Part shown: positions 43,081 through 50,879 of the stretch, one piece after another
Layout of the letters: the number at the start of each line of letters is the position of its first letter
Position numbering within the stretch: position 1 is the stretch's first letter
The notes under the pieces: model-generated
Told to the model about the DNA's origin: nothing
The model's input: only the letters and a program-made list of their open reading frames with translations
The model's database searches: none
DNA from: Paucisalibacillus globulus
Lineage (GTDB): Bacteria; Bacillota; Bacilli; Bacillales; Amphibacillaceae
Direction: 5' to 3'
Assembly: GCF_900184735.1 (NCBI RefSeq)
Contig: NZ_LT855395.1
Coordinates: 310,001-374,000, forward strand
Length of the DNA: 64,000 nucleotides
Translations under genes and position numbers: made by a program

Positions 43081-45266
43081 GTTGCCGGTTCATCTACCCC
43101 TACCATTAATAGTAGTACTAAAGCTGTTACTGTACCTAGTCCCATTATTACTGGTGCAGTTAGGGCCAAAAGTGCCAATAGTGCTAGTGCCGCAATTGAG
43201 TAGAACGCAACTTCCAATACTGGTTCTAAATCTGGTGAAGATGGAGGAATCCTAAATGTAAAGGTTACTGTAACACTTAAATGAACTTCATTTCCACCTT
43301 CAACTGGGATGTTTTGCTTATGAGCCGTCACGTCTATTTTTACTTCATTTGGATTTGAGGTATTAACGTTCATGCTAATAAATCCATTGCCTATAGATAA
43401 TGAAAAATTGTTAACTATTTCTTCTATATCTGAAAGTTTGTCTGAACTTATTCTTTCGAACATTTCTCCAAGCATTTCTGTCAGACTTGCCGAAACTTTA
43501 CCATCTTGGACAGTAAAGGCGACTCCATCCACTTCTCCTGTATTACTATACTCAGTGGACGTAGTAACGTCAACATCAACATAGTAACCCCTTAGTAATG
43601 CGTAGGGTTGGTTAAAAACAAAACTAGTTGTAAATAGGTTTGGTTTATCCTTTAAAAATGGAATTTGTTGTCCGATTTCTACCCATTTATCGAATAGGGC
43701 ATAATATTCAGGTAATTTTCTACTCGGCGGAGAAAGATATAAAGATCCTGAATCTCTTCCAGAGTAATCATTTTTGTCAATTCTTAGTGAAACAAATTCA
43801 TTATTCACAACAGATTCAATATCAGTTTCAAAAAACTGCCCAAATGACCAGTTATAAGGCATAGGAAACCCTAAATTTCCACTAAACCCTGTAGACATAT
43901 TGGCAACAAAACTATAATCTGTTCTAACTTTAGAATCCTGCAAACATTTTAAACAGGTATTCCGAGCTCCATAAACACCTAATTTATATTCAGGTAAGGG
44001 TATTTCTTTTCCAAGTTTATCAAACACTTCTCTTATTTCCCACATGTAAGGAATAATAAGGCCGTCTACTTGATAATCATACGCATCAAAGTCAACAGCA
44101 AAATAAATAGTTGTTCCTTCTTGAAATCCTAGTTCATATGCAGCATTTATAGCCTTATAAGCATCTATTGTTCCACGACCTGGCATAAAGTATTCCGCGT
44201 ACCATCCTCCATCTTGATAAATTGGGAATACTCGTATGCCATTCTCGGTAAGAATGGACAACTCCCTACGAGTCATTGCTTTGGATCTTATTCCACCAAC
44301 AGTACCTGTTAAGTAGCGTCCAATTATTCCGTAACCATTGGCTTTTAATACTTTAACAGTATCTTCGTCAATAATGGTTGATGCATCACATGCCATTGCA
44401 GTTCGTCCAGTATATCCATTACTAGTTAATAGCTGCTTTATAGTTGGCATGTCAGCTATGCCGGTTTCGGGTAATGTCATAAAACCTTGAAAATTGCGTA
44501 CAGCTCCCTCTACCTCGGGTGTATAATATCCCCCAAATTCATCATAGAGACTTGTATCATATTCTGGACCATTACAAACCAGTGCATATTGTAAAACTTT
44601 TATAAATGCTCGAGGTGCATAGTCCGGACTTAAAGTAGGGCAATTAGCAATAGTTGAAGGACCAAAGTTTCCATTTGCAATGTGACCTATGCCCTCCTCA
44701 TGTTGTAATGCATATATTAAAGCTGTATTTGTTTTTCGTTCATAGATCCCGTTAGTTGGAATGTAATCAAAGTAATTACTGTATTCTCGATTCAAAATTT
44801 GTTGTACTTTACGAATTGCTGGTCTTCCATAAGGAGAGCTTAATCGAAAGCCATCGGTATTAAGAATAACTTTCATTAATTTTCCATCTACTATTCCATC
44901 GGGATTTGTAAATCCTACATCCCCCTGAAACTCCATTACTGCTCTTTCTGTACCTTCATAGAAATTTCCTGTAAAGCTTCCGGGGCTATAGCCTTTACAC
45001 CAAAAAGCACCTTGTAGAATATAGTTTAAATTCGTTGGTTGCGATCCTTCTTCTTGTTTTCTTAAGTTAGGGAACCTTCGCATAGTTTCTGGGCCAAAAT
45101 TATCGAATGTTGGAAAGATTCCCAACTCAATTTGGACAGCTCTAATTAAAGCATGAACAGTTTGAAACCCTGTTTTACCATTTTCCTCTACAATGTTATA
45201 TCCTGGATTGCCGCTATATGTTTCGTTTAACCATCGTTGTGTTTGAAGCACTCTTATATCTGCCAT
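43077..45266 (-). CDS. Large leaderless DUF1906 protein with peptidoglycan-binding-like repeats
   Basis: A 729-residue protein. Residues 1-330 hold about four degenerate peptidoglycan-binding-like repeats (VLQTQRWLNETY, LNYILQGAFWCKG, IRKVQQILNREY, FIKVLQYALVCNG, each followed by a GPET/GIVD-type turn). Residues about 335-545 form a DUF1906 glycoside-hydrolase-like barrel (ACDASTIIDEDTVKVLKANG, GIIGRYLTG, IYFAVDFDAYDY, YGARNTC). A C-terminal region of about 180 residues with SLTEMLGEMFERISSDKL ends in a strongly hydrophobic segment (about 690-725). There is no signal peptide at MADIRVLQTQRWLNE. ATG at 45266 follows AAGGAGAAAGGAAG. Likely cell-wall-directed; export route unknown. Confidence 0.85.
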   Translation of the reverse strand: MADIRVLQTQRWLNETYSGNPGYNIVEENGKTGFQTVHALIRAVQIELGIFPTFDNFGPETMRRFPNLRKQEEGSQPTNLNYILQGAFWCKGYSPGSFTGNFYEGTERAVMEFQGDVGFTNPDGIVDGKLMKVILNTDGFRLSSPYGRPAIRKVQQILNREYSNYFDYIPTNGIYERKTNTALIYALQHEEGIGHIANGNFGPSTIANCPTLSPDYAPRAFIKVLQYALVCNGPEYDTSLYDEFGGYYTPEVEGAVRNFQGFMTLPETGIADMPTIKQLLTSNGYTGRTAMACDASTIIDEDTVKVLKANGYGIIGRYLTGTVGGIRSKAMTRRELSILTENGIRVFPIYQDGGWYAEYFMPGRGTIDAYKAINAAYELGFQEGTTIYFAVDFDAYDYQVDGLIIPYMWEIREVFDKLGKEIPLPEYKLGVYGARNTCLKCLQDSKVRTDYSFVANMSTGFSGNLGFPMPYNWSFGQFFETDIESVVNNEFVSLRIDKNDYSGRDSGSLYLSPPSRKLPEYYALFDKWVEIGQQIPFLKDKPNLFTTSFVFNQPYALLRGYYVDVDVTTSTEYSNTGEVDGVAFTVQDGKVSASLTEMLGEMFERISSDKLSDIEEIVNNFSLSIGNGFISMNVNTSNPNEVKIDVTAHKQNIPVEGGNEVHLSVTVTFTFRIPPSSPDLEPVLEVAFYSIAALALLALLALTAPVIMGLGTVTALVLLLMVGVDEPAT

Positions 45267-45616
45267 TGCTTACTTCCTTTCTCCTTGAAATTTGATTCTC
45301 AATGAATTGTGTAATACCTCTTAGAGGAAATATTTTATCGACATGTTATAAGCCTCCTTTATTCGCTTTCATTTATAATGCTAAAATAAACTTGACTTAT
45401 AAAAATGTCTAAAAGGTAATCAAAATATGTATAGAAATTGATAAAAACTATTGTTACATTGTCCATTAATGTGGTGGAAGGAAATATTAGTTGGGTTAGC
45501 TAGCACACTAATTGGGATTTTTCCCTAATTTCATCTGCATTGGATTAGGGAGGCTTTTAATAACATTAGTGAGCTTATATATTCAAATAAGATACACCTA
45601 TACCAAAAATAAAAAG
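45267..45616. other. Intergenic region upstream of the DUF1906 gene
   Basis: About 350 bp. It should contain the minus-strand promoter of the DUF1906 gene. No SOS-box-like block like that at 46296 is visible here, so this gene may depend on the regulator encoded next to it. Nothing else supported. Confidence 0.45.
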
Positions 45617-45652
45617 TGCACAGAAATGAAAATTTCATTATCTGTGCAAATG
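45617..45652 (-). terminator. Terminator of the ArpU-like regulator gene
   Basis: On the minus strand GCACAGATAATGAAA pairs with TTTCATTTCTGTGC and is followed by ACTTTTTATTTTT. A nearly perfect stem just beyond the regulator's stop codon. Confidence 0.88.
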
Positions 45653-45659
45653 ACCAAGA

Positions 45660-46133
45660 TTAATATTCACTTATTAGTAAGCTTTTTAAAGAAATTCGTA
45701 ATTTATTTAATGTTTTCTTCCTTAAATTAAAAATGTATTTTTCACTATATCCTAAATCGAAAGAGGTCTGTACTATTGACTTTCGTTTAATATAACGAGA
45801 ATCTATAAACTTTATTTCAATATCGTCTAGTTCACCTAATGCTTCACCAATAGCATTAATAATCAGTTTATAACTTTCCATGTCCTCATATAACATAAAT
45901 GATTTCTTACTAATATTTCGATTGATGATATATGTTCCATTATCTAATTGGAGATAATACTTTCCATCTAAGTTTTCACTCACATGTAATTTGTCAATGC
46001 CGGGGATGAGATACTCTAGTTGTTTTTCTAAGTTTTTTATACCAGCTTTATAGTTATTATAATTTTTTAGGTATTTTTCTATAACTTTTAAATCGTTTGA
46101 TTCATTTACAGTACTAATACTAGATTTACCCAT
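45660..46133 (-). CDS. ArpU/sigma-region-4-like phage-type regulator
   Basis: A 157-residue protein. The N-terminal half is helical (KVIEKYLKNYNNYKAGIKNL) with a beta-rich middle; the C-terminus carries a helix-turn-helix of the sigma70 region 4 type (FDLGYSEKYIFNLRKKTLNK, about residues 125-144). This arrangement resembles ArpU-family late-gene activators of phages and the regulators of UV-inducible bacteriocins. ATG at 46133 follows AGGAGGGG. It is the first minus-strand gene of the accessory region, lies directly upstream of DUF1906, and has its own SOS-box-like promoter, so it is the likely activator of the cassette. Family assignment is by pattern. Confidence 0.62.
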   Translation of the reverse strand: MGKSSISTVNESNDLKVIEKYLKNYNNYKAGIKNLEKQLEYLIPGIDKLHVSENLDGKYYLQLDNGTYIINRNISKKSFMLYEDMESYKLIINAIGEALGELDDIEIKFIDSRYIKRKSIVQTSFDLGYSEKYIFNLRKKTLNKLRISLKSLLISEY

Positions 46134-46270
46134 AATTGCCCCTCCTGAAATAATTGTGACTTCAGCTTATGAATTTTCATGAATAGATGTGCAATAATGT
46201 CAGTATATAACCACAGTGCATCACATCCAATTAAAAGCTAAGATCCAAACGGAATATTATCTTATTTTCA

Positions 46271-46320
46271 ATAATAACATACTTTGAACAAAATGCGAAC
46301 ATATATTCCCATTTTGTTGA
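46271..46320 (-). promoter_or_regulatory. Promoter of the ArpU-like regulator with SOS-box-like operator
   Basis: Minus strand: TTCGCA, 17-bp spacer, extended -10 TGTTATTAT, with GGAATATATGTTCG (46296-46309) overlapping the -35. CAAAATGGGAATATATGTTCG and the following CATT...CAAAG..TATG..TAT are shared with the toxin promoter at 39919-39968. It is 140 bp upstream of the regulator start, implying a long leader. Confidence 0.6.
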
Positions 46321-46392
46321 CATAATTTTCAATAAGGGTTGTGTAAGGCTATATTATTTCATATAAACTACAGTAATAATTAAATAACCAAA

Positions 46393-46427
46393 ATAAAAAA
46401 AGGCTCTGAGAATATAACTCAGAACCC
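46393..46427 (-). terminator. Terminator of the Cu/Zn superoxide dismutase gene
   Basis: On the minus strand GGTTCTGAG pairs with CTCAGAGCC (one G-U) and is followed by TTTTTTT. Typical Rho-independent terminator about 12 bp after the stop codon. Confidence 0.9.
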
Positions 46428-46438
46428 GTTACTTCGCA

Positions 46439-47038
46439 TTATTCTGCAATCACACCACAAGCAATACGTTCACCTGCGTCACCAGCGGGCTGTGATTTAT
46501 AATCATCTGCTTTCGAATGAATTACTAATGCCGTGCCACCTTCTTTTAATAAGGAATTTTTCTTCCCTTTTTCCAATGTCACCATATTCGCTAGAACAGT
46601 CGTGGAAACAAATCCATAATTTGTTGCGTTTATATTAGGTAAATCACCAGCATGTGGACCTTGTGGATGATCGAAGCCGTGCTTGGCATTGGTTGGGTTA
46701 AAGTGTGCACCCGCCGACTCGAAGGATGGTGCCTCACAGGAGCCATTTTCGTGAATATGGAATCCATGGGTTCCTTGTGGTAGCTTTGATGCATCTAGGC
46801 TAATACTGACACCGTCCGGCTTTTGTTCAAGCCTCGCTTCACCGATTGTTTCCCCATTTGTATTCACCATGGTAACCAATACTGATTTCCCAGATTCCTT
46901 TAGCATACTAGTTGTTTCGATACTTGGGTTCTCTTCTTCATTGCTTGTTGCATCATTATCTGCGCTCGTGGCCCCGTATGCTATAAGGTATATCACGAGA
47001 AAAGAAGCTACAATTACGAACCAATGTATTTTTTTCAT
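46439..47038 (-). CDS. sodC: Cu/Zn superoxide dismutase, membrane-anchored
   Basis: A 199-residue SodC-family protein (YojM-like). An N-terminal helix (WFVIVASFLVIYLIAYGA, about 5-22) anchors or exports it, followed by an acidic linker. Metal ligands are in HGFHIHENGSCE, AGAHFNP, HPQGPHAGDLPN and LVIHSKADDY; the disulfide cysteines are in GSCE and IACGVIAE, and the active-site Arg is in GERIACG. It dismutates external superoxide. All ligands appear present, in contrast to B. subtilis YojM, which is reported to lack a copper ligand. Confidence 0.9.
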   Translation of the reverse strand: MKKIHWFVIVASFLVIYLIAYGATSADNDATSNEEENPSIETTSMLKESGKSVLVTMVNTNGETIGEARLEQKPDGVSISLDASKLPQGTHGFHIHENGSCEAPSFESAGAHFNPTNAKHGFDHPQGPHAGDLPNINATNYGFVSTTVLANMVTLEKGKKNSLLKEGGTALVIHSKADDYKSQPAGDAGERIACGVIAE

Positions 47039-47144
47039 GTTAATCCCTCCAGATGTGTATGGTAATCGTTTACATTATTTACATGAATAGGTATCATTAA
47101 ACATACAATAGAGACTAATTTTCTGAATCATGGAGGTGATTATT

Positions 47145-47522
47145 ATGGGTTTATTTGATGGTATGATGGGTAATGCCTCAGAGATTAAGAGCACGGATGC
47201 TGAAAAGGAGCTGAAGGAATTACTCTCGGAGTCAGAGCGTGTAGAGCATGCATACAAATTAATCCGAGATCTGATTGTCTTTACGGACAGAAGATTAATT
47301 TTGGTGGACAAGCAAGGTGTTACAGGGAAAAAGATGGAGTACCATTCGATTCCTTATAAGAGTATTACTCATTTTTCAGTTGAAACTGCAGGAACATTCG
47401 ACTTAGAAGCTGAGCTGAAAATATGGTTGTCGGGAAGTGGTACACCGATCCAAAAGAACTTCAATAAACAGCTAAATATCTATAAGGTACAGAGTGTATT
47501 AGCTGAATATGTTTGTAAATAA
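47145..47522 (+). CDS. Bacterial PH-domain protein (bPH_1)
   Basis: About 125 residues. The start ATG at 47145 (MGLFDGMMGNASEIKS) follows GGAGGTG by 7 nt; an ATG at 47130 precedes that ribosome binding site. YKLIRDLIVFTDRRLILVDKQGVTGKKMEYHSIPYKSITHFSVE is the bacterial pleckstrin-homology-like core (read in parts). Function unknown; these proteins often assemble as homo-oligomers in the cytoplasm. Monocistronic, convergent with the DoxX genes. Confidence 0.88.
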   Translation: MGLFDGMMGNASEIKSTDAEKELKELLSESERVEHAYKLIRDLIVFTDRRLILVDKQGVTGKKMEYHSIPYKSITHFSVETAGTFDLEAELKIWLSGSGTPIQKNFNKQLNIYKVQSVLAEYVCK

Positions 47523-47525
47523 ACC

Positions 47526-47561
47526 AAAAAGCGGACCTTCATATTGAAGATCCGCTTTTAC
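47526..47561. terminator. Bidirectional terminator between PH-domain and DoxX genes
   Basis: AAAAAGCGGA-CC-TTCA pairs with TGAAGATCCGCTTTTA; both strands finish in a T-run. It serves the two convergent transcripts. Confidence 0.9.
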
Positions 47562-47571
47562 TCTTGTTCGG

Positions 47572-48078
47572 TTAAGCAACTGCCACTTTTTTATTTTGTT
47601 TATGGTTTGGTGTGTGGTCTTTTAAGAATGGGATAACCCATCTGTCTAGACCGTAGCGGCCTGCGTTGAAGCCTGCAACTACTAGGAATACTGTTAATAA
47701 TACCATTTGAGCGTTTGTGCTTACTGTACCACTGAATAGGAATGCGAAGTTCATGGTCATACCCATTAATGCTGCGAAGTTAGTAAAGATTCCAAGGATG
47801 AGTGCTGCACCAACTAGGATTTCTCCCCACATTACCATGAAGCTGAACAGTTCTGCATTTGGAAGGGCTACTGCTTCTAAGAATGTTGCCCACCAGCCTT
47901 GTACCGCTGGATGTTCTCCACCTGCATTTGCTATCGCACCTTGGATGAATCCACTTGCATCAAATCCACCACCTGTTAATTTACCAATTCCTGCTGTGAT
48001 CCACGCATAACCAATATAGATACGAATGAATGTTAGGATACCTGCGACTACTTTATTTTCACGAATGAAGTTTAACAT
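47572..48078 (-). CDS. DoxX-family membrane protein, copy 2
   Basis: A 168-residue protein with four membrane helices (about 12-30, 65-95, 97-115, 120-140). FIRIYIGYAWITAGIGKLTGG and GEILVGAALILGIFTNFAAL are DoxX-family motifs. The family is linked to thiol stress and membrane redox complexes in other bacteria. It differs from the adjacent copy at about 10 of 168 residues, nearly all at positions 14-17, 51-69 and in the basic C-terminal tail. The two genes are 62 bp apart and have similar ribosome binding sites. Confidence 0.9.
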   Translation of the reverse strand: MLNFIRENKVVAGILTFIRIYIGYAWITAGIGKLTGGGFDASGFIQGAIANAGGEHPAVQGWWATFLEAVALPNAELFSFMVMWGEILVGAALILGIFTNFAALMGMTMNFAFLFSGTVSTNAQMVLLTVFLVVAGFNAGRYGLDRWVIPFLKDHTPNHKQNKKVAVA

Positions 48079-48140
48079 ATAGATACAACTCCTTTTGATT
48101 GTTTATTTTTTAGTCTTTCGTATGAAGTCTGTTGAACAAC

Positions 48141-48647
48141 TTACGCCATAGCTACTTTTTTAGTTTGTTTTCTGTTTAGAGTATGGTCTTTTAGGAATGG
48201 GATAACCCATCTGTCTAGACCATATCGCCCTGCGTTAAAGCCTGCTACTACTAGGAATACGGTTAGTAGAACCATTTGAGCATTTGTGCTTACTGTGCCA
48301 CTGAATAGGAATGCGAAGTTCATGGTCATACCCATTAAGGCTGCAAAGTTAGTAAAGATACCAAGAATTAAAGCTGCACCAACAAGGATTTCTCCCCACA
48401 TTACCATGAAACTGAACAGTTCTGCATTTGGAAGTGCTACTGTTTCTAAGAATGTTGCCCACCAGCCTTGTACAGCTGGATGATCTCCTCCTGCACTTGC
48501 AATGGCACCTTGGATAAATCCACTAGCATCAAATCCACCACCTGTTAATTTACCAATACCTGCTGTAATCCAAGCATAACCAATATAGATACGAATGATT
48601 GCTAGAACACCTGCGACTACTTTATTTTCACGAATGAAGTTTAACAT
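48141..48647 (-). CDS. DoxX-family membrane protein, copy 1
   Basis: A 168-residue DoxX-family protein, the upstream member of a tandem duplication. The central 90 residues, from the second helix to the C-terminal cytoplasmic region, are identical to copy 2, suggesting a recent duplication or gene conversion. ATG at 48647 is preceded by AAAGGAGTTGTATCTATT. Upstream lie three 18-bp direct repeats that may control the pair. Confidence 0.9.
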   Translation of the reverse strand: MLNFIRENKVVAGVLAIIRIYIGYAWITAGIGKLTGGGFDASGFIQGAIASAGGDHPAVQGWWATFLETVALPNAELFSFMVMWGEILVGAALILGIFTNFAALMGMTMNFAFLFSGTVSTNAQMVLLTVFLVVAGFNAGRYGLDRWVIPFLKDHTLNRKQTKKVAMA

Positions 48648-48682
48648 AATAGATACAACTCCTTTAGATTGTTTATTTTAAA

Positions 48683-48815
48683 TGCTCATTGTTTCACATA
48701 GATTTTTAAATGTTCACCATTTCACAATATATTGTAAGTGTGTTTCCTTATTACACTTTGATAATAGCATGGATTATTTTATGTGTAAATATGTTTTTGC
48801 TCATTATTTCACAAT
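48683..48815. promoter_or_regulatory. Three 18-bp direct repeats upstream of the DoxX pair
   Basis: TGCTCATTGTTTCACATA (48683), TGTTCACCATTTCACAAT (48711) and TGCTCATTATTTCACAAT (48798) are copies of one motif. The second is followed by ATATTGTAAGTG, giving a local palindrome. Spacing 28 and 87 bp. They look like repeated binding sites for a regulator controlling the DoxX genes. Confidence 0.55.
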
Positions 48816-48912
48816 ATCTGTTACGAATTTGTGAACTGCCTACTAGAAGCCCATTCTATCTAGTATCTAGCGTTTTTTCCATGCTTGTTCGATTCATTCA
48901 CACCTAAAAGTA

Positions 48913-48960
48913 TTGACATCCTTTTCCCGTGTAGTTATACTGTGTATATAGACATACACA
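48913..48960 (+). promoter_or_regulatory. Consensus promoter and GntR/YtrA-type operator of the ABC operon
   Basis: TTGACA (48913-48918), 17-bp spacer, TATACT (48936-48941), immediately followed by TGTGTAT-N6-ATACACA (48941-48960). The inverted GTGTAT/ATACAC repeat over the transcription start matches the style of operators used by YtrA-type GntR repressors; such a regulator is encoded in this operon at 50477. Confidence 0.75.
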
Positions 48961-48990
48961 CTATAACACTTGGTTAGGAGGAGTACTCTA

Positions 48991-49719
48991 TTGAATAATT
49001 GGCGATATGCGTTTGAAATTACAAAATTAGAGTTACAAAAATCCATTTATAATATTCTACTTGCTTATCTGGTAACAGGGCTATTTATGGCTGTATTTAT
49101 TACCCAATTGCCTTCTTACTTAGAAGAAGGAACAGCTTTCATTGACTTTTTATTTCTAACGGTATTTGGCTTATCTCCACTGATACCGAAGCCCAAAAGC
49201 TTTGAAACTCAACATATTAATTACCGGTTTATCGCTTCCCCTATGGTTGTCATGCAGCAACACTTAGCCCTAAATCATGATACCATTATTAAAAGCAGGT
49301 TGATTATACATAGTATCTATACTTTCCCTGTTCAACTGATAGGGCTTATTGCCATCTACTTTGCAACACCACTTTTTAGCATATTATCAGTGGGATCCTT
49401 TATCTCCTTTGTTGCTATGTGGTTATCCCTTTCCTTCTTAAGTGGATATCTAGTTCCTAGGCTGAGTTTAGGTGTACGAGGATTTTGGGTATCTAATTCT
49501 GGTTTAAGTATTATTTTAATCATACTGTGTGTTTTATTATTCTTCTTCATCATCATGGTTCATTCATTATCTGGTCATGGGATCGTATATTGGTCCATTA
49601 TGATTGCAAAAGAGTTGCCAATATTAGTAACAGGAGTATCTATTATTCTTATCATGATTAGTTATATTCTATGGAATTCTAAAATGAAGAAAGTACTTAA
49701 CACGATAAGCTATAGTTAG
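48991..49719 (+). CDS. ABC-type membrane subunit, first (TTG start)
   Basis: About 242 residues with five to six membrane helices; no named family recognised. Start placed at the TTG at 48991 (MNNWRYAFEITKLELQKS), 9 nt after GGAGG; the frame also opens upstream, but that would translate the ribosome binding site. It is similar in size and layout to the next gene, including a soluble loop with PKPKSFETQHINYRFIASPMVV. The two probably form the pore of the exporter powered by the ATPase at 50880. First gene of a GntR-controlled operon. Confidence 0.75.
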   Translation: MNNWRYAFEITKLELQKSIYNILLAYLVTGLFMAVFITQLPSYLEEGTAFIDFLFLTVFGLSPLIPKPKSFETQHINYRFIASPMVVMQQHLALNHDTIIKSRLIIHSIYTFPVQLIGLIAIYFATPLFSILSVGSFISFVAMWLSLSFLSGYLVPRLSLGVRGFWVSNSGLSIILIILCVLLFFFIIMVHSLSGHGIVYWSIMIAKELPILVTGVSIILIMISYILWNSKMKKVLNTISYS

Positions 49720-49732
49720 TGAGGTGTTTTTC

Positions 49733-50458
49733 TTGCGTAATCATTTGTTTCTTGCTTTACATTTATCGAAACCGGAGTTAAAGGTATCTTGGATTAATTA
49801 TATCGGACAGTATCTGTTCTATTCTCTTTTTACTTTTCTCTTTATCCAAGGTTTCCAAGCCCAGGAATCAAGATTTGTTGGATTGGATTTGTTTCTCTTG
49901 ATGCTTTTTGTATTTGGACCTGTTTGGTTCCGGGTAAAAGGTTTACAGTTACAACAAGTAAGTGGGAATACTTGGGTATCCCCAGCCACCATTATGGGGC
50001 TACATTTACCAGTTGCAAATAGGGTAATTATTTTAAAATCAATTATTATTTATCTAATTAGTTCCCTACCATTCCAGTTATATATGTTAATCATGTTATA
50101 TCTATTTAGTCCGGAAATAAGAGACTCTATGAGCTTAGATGCTTATATATCGTTTGTTATCATCTGGTTATCTTTTGGTATATATGCGGGGCTTAGTGTA
50201 CTTACTGCGGATGTTGGGACCAATATGAACAACAAGAAATCAACCTATATTTTAAGTATTCTATTGATTGCTTCCATCATCGGTTTCATTTTCTTTATGC
50301 CCTATTTATTTACTTATGGAATAGTGGAATGGTCCATTATCTTCGCTAAGAAGTGGAGTTTGGCATCAGCAATCCTATCCATTATGTTTGCAGTAATTGG
50401 TCTTCATTATTGGAAAACGAAAATGCTAAAACAAATGAAAAAGACGGACTATCTCTAA
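49733..50458 (+). CDS. ABC-type membrane subunit, second (TTG start)
   Basis: About 241 residues, six predicted helices, paralogous in layout to the preceding gene (conserved NTWVSPATIMGLHLPVANRV loop and final WSIIFAKKWSLASAILSIM). I place the start at the TTG at 49733 (MRNHLFLALHLSKPELKVSW), 8 nt after GAGG; a GTG at 49724 overlaps that site. It lies 13 bp after the first subunit gene. Likely heterodimeric partner in a YtrCD-like exporter. Confidence 0.75.
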   Translation: MRNHLFLALHLSKPELKVSWINYIGQYLFYSLFTFLFIQGFQAQESRFVGLDLFLLMLFVFGPVWFRVKGLQLQQVSGNTWVSPATIMGLHLPVANRVIILKSIIIYLISSLPFQLYMLIMLYLFSPEIRDSMSLDAYISFVIIWLSFGIYAGLSVLTADVGTNMNNKKSTYILSILLIASIIGFIFFMPYLFTYGIVEWSIIFAKKWSLASAILSIMFAVIGLHYWKTKMLKQMKKTDYL

Positions 50459-50476
50459 TGGAAAGGAGTGTATGCA

Positions 50477-50878
50477 TTGGAGCTTCCAATCAAGATATCT
50501 AAAGATTCACGAGAGCCAATTTATCATCAGATTGTTAATCAGTTCAAAGCGCTGATAGCTGGTGGACATCTCACAACGGGAACACCACTCCCTTCTATCC
50601 GAGCATTATCCAAGGATCTTGAAATAAGTATTATCACAACTCGTCGGGCATATCAGGATTTGGAAGTACAAGGCTTTATCCAAACACTTCAAGGCAAGGG
50701 GACGTTTGTTGCTGAATTAGCAGATGATCTTAAACAAGAAGTCAAAGTATCCTCTGTTCACAAGATAATGGAAAATGCGATAGAAACAGCACTTAACTAT
50801 GATTATACTCTCGAACAAGTGAAAGATATTTTTCTTGAAATACTTCATACATATCCAAAGGGGAAGGGAGATCACTAA
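50477..50878 (+). CDS. GntR-family repressor, YtrA type (TTG start)
   Basis: About 133 residues: an N-terminal GntR winged helix (REPIYHQIVNQFKALIAGG, TPLPSIRALSKDLEISIITTRRAYQDLEVQGFI, TLQGKGTFVA; read in parts) and a short helical C-terminal dimerisation tail typical of the YtrA subfamily. Start placed at the TTG at 50477, 8 nt after AAAGGAG; a GTG at 50468 overlaps the ribosome binding site. YtrA-type proteins repress adjacent ABC transporter genes and are relieved by cell-envelope antibiotics; the operator at 48941-48960 fits. Confidence 0.88.
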   Translation: MELPIKISKDSREPIYHQIVNQFKALIAGGHLTTGTPLPSIRALSKDLEISIITTRRAYQDLEVQGFIQTLQGKGTFVAELADDLKQEVKVSSVHKIMENAIETALNYDYTLEQVKDIFLEILHTYPKGKGDH

Positions 50879-50879
50879 T

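Noticed and set aside
45474-45535. Plus-strand frame MWWKEILVGLASTLIGIFP, resembling an Fst-like membrane toxin
   Set aside because: It ends in a stop after 19 codons, continues in frame with another protein-like stretch, and has no ribosome binding site. At best a broken toxin gene.
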